From an uncultured Winogradskyella sp. (GTDB taxonomy: Bacteria; Bacteroidota; Bacteroidia; Flavobacteriales; Flavobacteriaceae): DNA of 64,000 nucleotides. The position numbers were made by a program, and so were the translations under genes. The stretch is from positions 682,001 to 746,000 of the forward strand of contig CAJXLB010000001.1 of assembly GCA_913055905.1 (NCBI GenBank), read 5' to 3'. How positions within the stretch are numbered: position 1 is the stretch's first letter; each line of letters begins with the position of its first letter. This document shows, piece by piece, positions 58,392 to 64,000 of this stretch. Under the pieces are notes generated by a model, which did not search any database, was not told where the DNA came from, and saw nothing but the letters and a program-made list of their open reading frames with translations.

Positions 58392-61300
58392 ATGTACCTA
58401 ATATTTGATACAGAAACCACGGGTCTTCCTAAACGTTGGGATGCACCAATAACAGATACCGATAACTGGCCTAGGGCTATTCAAATTGCATGGCAGCTTC
58501 ACGATGCAATGGGAAACTGTATCGATCAGCAAGATTATTTGATACAACCAGAAGGGTTCAATATTCCCTATGATGCCGAAAAAGTTCATGGTATTTCTAC
58601 TGAGTTGGCACAGGAGAAAGGTGTGCCGCTATCTGAAGTTCTGGAGAGATTCAATGAGGCTTTGCACAAAACAAAGTTTGTTGTGGGTCAGAATGTTGGC
58701 TTTGATCTGAACATAATGGGAGCCGAGTTCATTAGAGGTAATGTGGCAAATCCTTTGCAAGAATTACCTGTTTTAGATACCTGTACGGAACATACGGCTG
58801 CACTGTGCCAACTTCCAGGCGGTAGAGGAGGGAAGTTTAAATTACCCACCTTGACAGAGCTTCATGAATTTTTATTCAATGAGCCCTTTGCAGAAGCGCA
58901 TAATGCCACGGCAGACGTCGAAGCAACCACACGTTGTTTTTTAGAACTTGTGAGAAGACGTGAGTATACCAATGAGGAGCTTGGTGTGCAACCGGATTAC
59001 TTTGAAAACTTTGCACAGGCCAATCCCAAAACGATTCAGTCCATTGGTCTAAAGCACGTAAATTTAAAACGTGAAAGCGCTAAAATCAATGAGCGACTGC
59101 AGCGAGAACAAGCAAGTACCACCACTTCGCATACCAGTAAAGAAACCGTTCAACAATTAGGAGAGGCAAAATTTGCCCACCTCCATAATCATTCGCAGTT
59201 TTCAATCCTCCAATCTACAATTAGTATTAATGATTTAGTACAGGCAGCCGCAAGGGAGAACATGCCAGCCGTTGCGCTCACGGATCATGGTAATATGATG
59301 GGAGCATTTCACTTCGTTCAAGCAGTGGCGGCTCATAACAAAAAAATTGCTGCACAAGATGAAGAGGCTGGAGACAATGCTCAACCCATAAAACCAATTG
59401 TAGGCTGCGAGTTTTTTGTATGTGAGAACCATAAGGATAAAACCAGAAAAGATAACGGTTACCAAATCGTGTTATTGGCTAAGAATAAGAAGGGCTATCA
59501 TAATTTAGCCAAGTTATCGTCAATAGCTTTTACGGAAGGCTTCTACTACGTCCCTCGGATAGATAAAACCCTCATAGAGCGTTACAAAGAAGACCTTATT
59601 TGTTTAACCGGTAACCTTTACGGAGAAGTGCCAAGTAAAGTTTTAAACATAGGTGAAAAGCAGGCTGAAGAGGCACTATTGTGGTGGAAGGATGTCTTTG
59701 GACCCGACCTGTATATTGAAATAATGCGGCACAACCAGGAAGATGAAAATCGTGTCAATCAAGTGTTGGTGCAATTTGCCAAGGACCACGATGTCAAGAT
59801 GGTTGCCACGAACAACACTTACTATGTAGAACAGGAAAACGCCAACGCACACGATATTTTACTCTGTGTAAAAGATGGCGAAAAACAAGCAACTCCAATA
59901 GGTCGTGGTCGTGGTTATCGTTATGGTTTACCAAATCAAGAATATTACTTTAAGTCTACCGAAGAAATGAAGGCGCTCTTCAGGGACATTCCAGAGGCCA
60001 TAATAACAATACAAGAGATAGTCGATAAAATTGAACCTTTTGAGTTGGCCCGAGATGTGTTACTCCCAAAGTTTGATATTCCGGAGGAATTTAAAGACCC
60101 ACAGGATAATGTTGATGGTGGAAAACGTGGAGAGAATGCTTATCTAAAGCACTTAACTTATGAAGGGGCCAAAAAGCGTTATGGTGAAATAACCGAAACG
60201 ATAAAGGAACGTTTGGATTTTGAACTTGGTGTTATTGAAAATACAGGCTACCCAGGCTATTTTCTGATTGTAGAAGACTTTATTCGCGAGGCAAGAAAAA
60301 TGGGTGTGTCCGTTGGTCCTGGACGTGGTTCGGCAGCGGGATCGGTAGTCGCCTATTGTTTATGGATTACCAATATAGATCCAATAAAATACGATTTACT
60401 TTTTGAGCGTTTCTTGAATCCAGATCGGGTAAGTATGCCAGATATCGATATCGATTTTGATGATGAGGGTCGCGGCAAGGTCATGCAATATGTAATCGAA
60501 AAATACGGCGCCAATCAGGTAGCACAGATAATTACTTATGGTACTATGGCCGCCAAATCATCAATCAGGGATACGGCCAGAGTGCTGGATTTACCTCTGA
60601 ACGAAGCAGACCATATCGCTAAGCTGATTCCAAACATGTCTAAACTCGCTAAGATTTTTGGAAAAAGTGAAAAGGAATTGGCTCAGAAATTTAGATCGGA
60701 AGAACTCGATAAGGTCAATCAGTTATTAAATATTTCCGAAGGTGAAGATTTACAGGCCGAAACGGTAAATCAAGCTCGTGTTCTAGAGGGTTCCGTAAGA
60801 AACACTGGTATTCACGCCTGTGGTGTTATTATTACGCCTGGAGATATCACAGACTACGTTCCAATAGCAACGGCCAAGGATTCCGATTTGTATGTGACCC
60901 AATTTGATAATTCCGTGGTGGAAAGTGCTGGGCTGCTTAAAATGGATTTCTTAGGGCTTAAAACACTTACCCTTATAAAAGACACCGTTAAAATTGTCAA
61001 AGCCAAACATGGCATAGAGTTAGACCCTGAAAATTTCCCTTTGGATGATGAAAAAACCTATCAGCTGTTCCAACGTGGTGAAACGGTAGGGATATTTCAA
61101 TATGAATCGCCTGGCATGCAAAAACACATGAAACATCTTAAACCAACGGTTTTTGATGATTTAATTGCCATGAATGCCTTGTATCGTCCTGGACCAATGG
61201 AATATATTCCGAGTTTTATCAATAGAAAACACGGTAAGGAAGAGATTGTATACGACTTACCCGAAATGGAGGAATACCTAAATGAGACCTACGGTATTAC

Positions 61301-62762
61301 GGTTTATCAAGAGCAAGTAATGTTATTATCCCAAAAGCTAGCAGATTTTACAAAAGGTGAAGCTGATGTACTGCGCAAGGCCATGGGTAAAAAGCAGTTT
61401 GCGGTTCTCGATAAAATGAAGCCAAAGTTCATTGAGCAAGCTAGTGCAAAAGGGCATGATGTAAAAATTTTAGAGAAAATTTGGAAAGACTGGGAAGCCT
61501 TTGCGCAGTACGCCTTTAACAAATCACATTCTACATGTTACGCTTGGATTGCCTATCAAACGGCTTATTTAAAGGCCCATTATCCTGCTGAGTATATGGC
61601 AGCGGTTTTGTCCAATAATATGAATGACATAAAACAGGTGACGTTTTTTATGGAAGAATGTAAGCGTATGCGCTTACCTGTGTTAGGCCCAGATGTTAAT
61701 GAAAGTTATTACAAGTTTTCCGTAAATAAGGATAACGCTGTTCGATTTGGTATGGGAGCTATTAAAGGGGTTGGTCATGGTGCGGTAAAGACCATTGTAG
61801 ACAACCGGAAGAAAGACGGACATTATAAATCCATTTTTGATTTGGCCAAGCGAATAGATTTAAGAGCAGCTAACAAGAAATCATTTGAAGGCCTAGCCAA
61901 TGCAGGTGGTTTTGATTGTTTCAAAGAAACGCATCGCGCCCAGTATTTTGCTACCGATGGTGATGGAATTTCGTTTTTAGAAAAGGCCATTCGCTATGGT
62001 GCTAAATATCAAGAAAATGAGAATTCAGCTCAAGTAAGTTTGTTTGGCGATTCTAGTGAGGTCCAGATTGCAGAGCCACAGGTGCCGCCATGTGAGGAAT
62101 GGGGAACCATGGAGAAATTGGCTCGTGAAAAAGAAGTGGTAGGGATTTACATCTCTGGTCATCCGCTTGATGACTTTAAAATAGAGATGCAAACCTTCTG
62201 TAATGCCAAGTTGAGTTTATTCAAAGACCTAGAGAAGTATGTAAATAGAGAACTCACCTTTGGAGGTGTAGTTACAGATGTTCAGCATCGCGTAAGTAAA
62301 AAGGGCACAGGATGGGCGGCATTTACGGTTGAGGATTATACAGATAGTTTTGAGTTCAGGATTTTTGGCGAAGAGTACCTGAAATTCAGGCACTTTTTAG
62401 TGCAGAATTCATTCGTTTACATTAGGGCGTTTATTAAAGAGGGCTGGACAAATCAGCAGACCGGTAAAAAAGGAGATCCAAGAATCCAGTTCAATAATTT
62501 TCAGTTACTTCACGACGTCATGGATATTTATGCTAAAAAACTATCCGTACAATTAGACATAGACTATCTAGAAAGGGAGACGATTGATAATTTGCAAGGC
62601 TTATTTAAGATGCATCAAGGTAAGCACAGCTTAAATTTTGTTATCTATGATAAAAATGAAAAATTGAAATTGACCATGCCCAGCAGAAAACAAAAAATTA
62701 AAATATCACAAGAGCTTTTAGGGGAATTGCAACGGTACGATGTGCGTTTTAAATTGAATTAA
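58392..62762 (+). CDS. dnaE: DNA polymerase III alpha subunit with fused proofreading exonuclease
   Basis: The main replicative polymerase. Residues 1-180 are a DEDDh 3'-5' exonuclease: Asp6 and Glu8 in FDTETTGLP, Asp105 in GQNVGFDLN, and His170 and Asp175 in HNATADVEA. Residues from about 260 are the PHP domain (HLHNHSQFSILQST at 263), followed by the DnaE palm with PDIDIDFDD (Asp684, Asp686, and partner), fingers and beta-clamp-binding regions. An OB domain lies near residues 1290-1370. The 1456 residues compare with about 1160 in E. coli DnaE; the difference is largely the exonuclease. This fusion is known in Bacteroidota. The ATG at 58392 is chosen over a TTG at 58326, which lacks homology. 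Confidence 0.96.
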   Translation: MYLIFDTETTGLPKRWDAPITDTDNWPRAIQIAWQLHDAMGNCIDQQDYLIQPEGFNIPYDAEKVHGISTELAQEKGVPLSEVLERFNEALHKTKFVVGQNVGFDLNIMGAEFIRGNVANPLQELPVLDTCTEHTAALCQLPGGRGGKFKLPTLTELHEFLFNEPFAEAHNATADVEATTRCFLELVRRREYTNEELGVQPDYFENFAQANPKTIQSIGLKHVNLKRESAKINERLQREQASTTTSHTSKETVQQLGEAKFAHLHNHSQFSILQSTISINDLVQAAARENMPAVALTDHGNMMGAFHFVQAVAAHNKKIAAQDEEAGDNAQPIKPIVGCEFFVCENHKDKTRKDNGYQIVLLAKNKKGYHNLAKLSSIAFTEGFYYVPRIDKTLIERYKEDLICLTGNLYGEVPSKVLNIGEKQAEEALLWWKDVFGPDLYIEIMRHNQEDENRVNQVLVQFAKDHDVKMVATNNTYYVEQENANAHDILLCVKDGEKQATPIGRGRGYRYGLPNQEYYFKSTEEMKALFRDIPEAIITIQEIVDKIEPFELARDVLLPKFDIPEEFKDPQDNVDGGKRGENAYLKHLTYEGAKKRYGEITETIKERLDFELGVIENTGYPGYFLIVEDFIREARKMGVSVGPGRGSAAGSVVAYCLWITNIDPIKYDLLFERFLNPDRVSMPDIDIDFDDEGRGKVMQYVIEKYGANQVAQIITYGTMAAKSSIRDTARVLDLPLNEADHIAKLIPNMSKLAKIFGKSEKELAQKFRSEELDKVNQLLNISEGEDLQAETVNQARVLEGSVRNTGIHACGVIITPGDITDYVPIATAKDSDLYVTQFDNSVVESAGLLKMDFLGLKTLTLIKDTVKIVKAKHGIELDPENFPLDDEKTYQLFQRGETVGIFQYESPGMQKHMKHLKPTVFDDLIAMNALYRPGPMEYIPSFINRKHGKEEIVYDLPEMEEYLNETYGITVYQEQVMLLSQKLADFTKGEADVLRKAMGKKQFAVLDKMKPKFIEQASAKGHDVKILEKIWKDWEAFAQYAFNKSHSTCYAWIAYQTAYLKAHYPAEYMAAVLSNNMNDIKQVTFFMEECKRMRLPVLGPDVNESYYKFSVNKDNAVRFGMGAIKGVGHGAVKTIVDNRKKDGHYKSIFDLAKRIDLRAANKKSFEGLANAGGFDCFKETHRAQYFATDGDGISFLEKAIRYGAKYQENENSAQVSLFGDSSEVQIAEPQVPPCEEWGTMEKLAREKEVVGIYISGHPLDDFKIEMQTFCNAKLSLFKDLEKYVNRELTFGGVVTDVQHRVSKKGTGWAAFTVEDYTDSFEFRIFGEEYLKFRHFLVQNSFVYIRAFIKEGWTNQQTGKKGDPRIQFNNFQLLHDVMDIYAKKLSVQLDIDYLERETIDNLQGLFKMHQGKHSLNFVIYDKNEKLKLTMPSRKQKIKISQELLGELQRYDVRFKLN

Positions 62763-62844
62763 ATCGAAGCGACTAATAATCCTAAACAATAGGTCAATAG
62801 CCAAATAGAATATATGAAATGTAAGGTTTGGTACTTTTTTTGAC

Positions 62845-62852
62845 TAATTTTG
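62845..62852 (+). promoter_or_regulatory. -7 box for trxA
   Basis: TAATTTTG is a perfect TAnnTTTG element 40 bases before the ATG at 62893. Confidence 0.5.
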
Positions 62853-62892
62853 CATAATTAATGAAATTACAAATATCTTAAACTAAAATATT

Positions 62893-63210
62893 ATGGCATT
62901 AGAAATAACAGATGCAACATTTGAAGAAACTGTGCTAAAGAGCGATAAGCCAGTTATGGTAGATTTTTGGGCTGCTTGGTGTGGTCCTTGTCGTATGGTT
63001 GGGCCAATCATCGATGAAATTAGCAATGAGTATGATGGCAAGGCCATTGTGGGCAAGGTAGATGTAGATGCTAACCAAGAGTTTGCTGCTAAATATGGTG
63101 TGCGCAATATACCTACGGTATTAGTTTTCCAAAATGGAGAAGTAGTAGGTCGCCAAGTTGGTGTGGCACCAAAAAATGCTTACGCAGAAGCTTTAGATGC
63201 CCTATTGTAA
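62893..63210 (+). CDS. trxA: Thioredoxin
   Basis: A 105-residue cytoplasmic dithiol carrier that reduces protein disulfides. It has the active site WCGPC (residues 29-33) in VDFWAAWCGPCRMVGPIIDE, VGKVDVDANQEFAAKYGVRN, and the cis-Pro in IPTVLVFQNGEVVGRQVGV. It is of normal length and complete. A terminator follows, so it is monocistronic. Confidence 0.97.
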   Translation: MALEITDATFEETVLKSDKPVMVDFWAAWCGPCRMVGPIIDEISNEYDGKAIVGKVDVDANQEFAAKYGVRNIPTVLVFQNGEVVGRQVGVAPKNAYAEALDALL

Positions 63211-63233
63211 CAAAGAGCTCTAAAAGAAATGAT

Positions 63234-63264
63234 AAAAGGTTTGCTGTAATGGCAAACCTTTTTT
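63234..63264 (+). terminator. Terminator after trxA
   Basis: AAAAGGTTTGC (63234-63244) pairs with GCAAACCTTTT (63252-63262), ending in a T-run. Confidence 0.9.
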
Positions 63265-63276
63265 AGTTTCGATATT

Positions 63277-64000
63277 ATGGATTTACAATTAGAACTCAAT
63301 AAAGCCGGAGGATTTAAGAATCTGGACTTATTGGCTAAGCAGGTAGTGGAGGGTTTTATTGCAGGGATGCATAAAAGCCCGTTTCATGGTTTTTCGGCAG
63401 AGTTCGCAGAACACAAAATTTATAATCAGGGCGAAAGCACAAAACATATTGATTGGAAGCTTTTTGCAAAAACGGATAGATTATATACCAAACGCTATGA
63501 TGAAGAAACAAATCTGCGCTGTCATATTATATTGGATAACAGTACGTCCATGCATTATCCCGAAGATGCTGGACTCTCCATACAAAATCTTAATAAGATT
63601 GGGTTTTCTGCACTAGCAGCGGCAGCCCTAATGCAAATATTAAAAAAACAACGTGATGCTGTAGGTCTCAGTATCTACAGTGATAAGTATGATTTTTACG
63701 CACCTGAAAAGGGTAGCGAACGACATCGGCAAATGCTTTTGTCCAAACTCAGTGCAGCGGTGGAAACCAGACCACAGACGCAAAAGACCGAAACCTATTT
63801 GTATTTGCATCAAATTGCCGAAAAAATTCATAGGCGCTCTTTAATATTTGTATTTACGGACATGTTTCAAACTTCAGAAGACGATGAAAAAATCTTTGAG
63901 GCGTTAAGGCATTTAAAGCACAATAAACATGAGGTAGTTCTTTTTCACGTCATGGATAAGTCCAAAGAACTAGAGTTTGAGTTTGATAACGCACCGAAAC
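63277..64000 (+). CDS. DUF58 / von Willebrand A-like protein (C-terminus cut by window edge)
   Basis: The frame opens MDLQLELNKAGGFKNLDLLA at 63277 and stays open for 241 codons to the window end. It shows VVEGFIAGMHKSPFHGFSAE, HIDWKLFAKTDRLYTKRYD and CHIILDNSTSMHYPEDAG, the DUF58 signature with a metal-ion-dependent adhesion site-like DNSTSM motif. In Bacteroidota such genes usually belong to a MoxR ATPase cluster (moxR-DUF58-vWA), of which the rest would lie beyond the right edge. Its biochemical role is not established. It is about 60 to 80 per cent complete here if of usual length. Confidence 0.88.
   Translation, partial: MDLQLELNKAGGFKNLDLLAKQVVEGFIAGMHKSPFHGFSAEFAEHKIYNQGESTKHIDWKLFAKTDRLYTKRYDEETNLRCHIILDNSTSMHYPEDAGLSIQNLNKIGFSALAAAALMQILKKQRDAVGLSIYSDKYDFYAPEKGSERHRQMLLSKLSAAVETRPQTQKTETYLYLHQIAEKIHRRSLIFVFTDMFQTSEDDEKIFEALRHLKHNKHEVVLFHVMDKSKELEFEFDNAPK

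Noticed and set aside
1..64000. CRISPR arrays, insertion sequences, prophage genes, tRNA or rRNA genes.
   Set aside because: No spaced direct repeats, transposase or phage proteins, or cloverleaf-like sequences with a T-arm were noticed on either strand.

Overview
The window is a stretch of chromosome from a member of the Bacteroidota, almost certainly family Flavobacteriaceae. The evidence is two proteins with type IX secretion sorting tails, many promoters with the Bacteroidota -7 element TAnnTTTG, a DnaE polymerase carrying its own N-terminal proofreading exonuclease, a 30S protein S16 with a long Ala/Glu tail, Flavobacteria-type lineage families (DUF3098, DUF4271, DUF4296, DUF2490, DUF6252), and moderately AT-rich DNA. 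Sixty protein genes are described, two of them cut by the window edges. I found no tRNA, rRNA, insertion sequence, prophage or CRISPR array. Most of the window is ordinary core chromosome, and I do not see a multi-gene system that is clearly undescribed.

Region by region. 1-5404 (minus): a heavy-metal type RND efflux operon: a small His-rich protein, a 1439-residue RND pump fused to its TolC-like outer-membrane partner, and a lipoprotein adaptor cut by the left edge. A CRP/FNR-like palindrome sits in its promoter. 5489-11270: AGCS amino-acid:Na+ symporter and two outer-membrane proteins. 11407-15101: exonuclease III, OmpA-like lipoprotein, aldo/keto reductase, a possible minus-strand small RNA, and Aat. 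15103-19794 (minus): DUF2490 and PepSY-like pair, a secreted PQQ-type sugar dehydrogenase with a T9SS tail, 3-methyladenine glycosylase. 19873-24472: thioredoxin-like protein, TonB-like protein, and a cell-envelope/translation run (ftsX, two small membrane proteins, DUF3098, uppP, truB). 24595-30780: leuS (with an odd AT-rich insert), alanine dehydrogenase, membrane Zn peptidase. 30832-36395: Lrp-type regulator with a saccharopine-dehydrogenase-like enzyme, DUF423, pckA, hemD, DUF4271. 36529-42566: glycosyltransferase, dihydroorotase, DUF4296, epimerase, tyrS, LuxE-like protein. 42641-48089: T9SS lamin-tail protein, PhoB/PhoR-like two-component pair, glycosyltransferase.

48143-52744 (plus) is a dense run: trmB, LysE-type exporter, alkyltransferase-like protein, then Mrp/ApbC, NifU-like, a flavin ferredoxin-NADP reductase and a 2Fe-2S ferredoxin. 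This is an Fe-S assembly and electron-transfer module; a CRP/FNR-like palindrome precedes the reductase with the same spacing to the -7 box as the one before the metal-efflux operon. 52741-56745 (minus): SGNH hydrolase, glutaryl-CoA-type dehydrogenase, TrmN6-like methyltransferase, rimM, rpsP. 56912-64000 (plus): DUF6252 lipoprotein, PA2169/DUF2383-type four-helix protein with an E. coli-like promoter, dnaE, trxA, and a DUF58 protein cut by the right edge.

Items most worth a second look: the RND-TolC fusion with an internal signal peptide; the two CRP/FNR-like boxes with matched geometry; the terminator-ended inverted-repeat element at 14280-14390; the TTGACA-N17-TATACT promoter at 57707; and the compositionally distinct insert in leuS. 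All positions were counted by eye and small regulatory sites may be off by a base.
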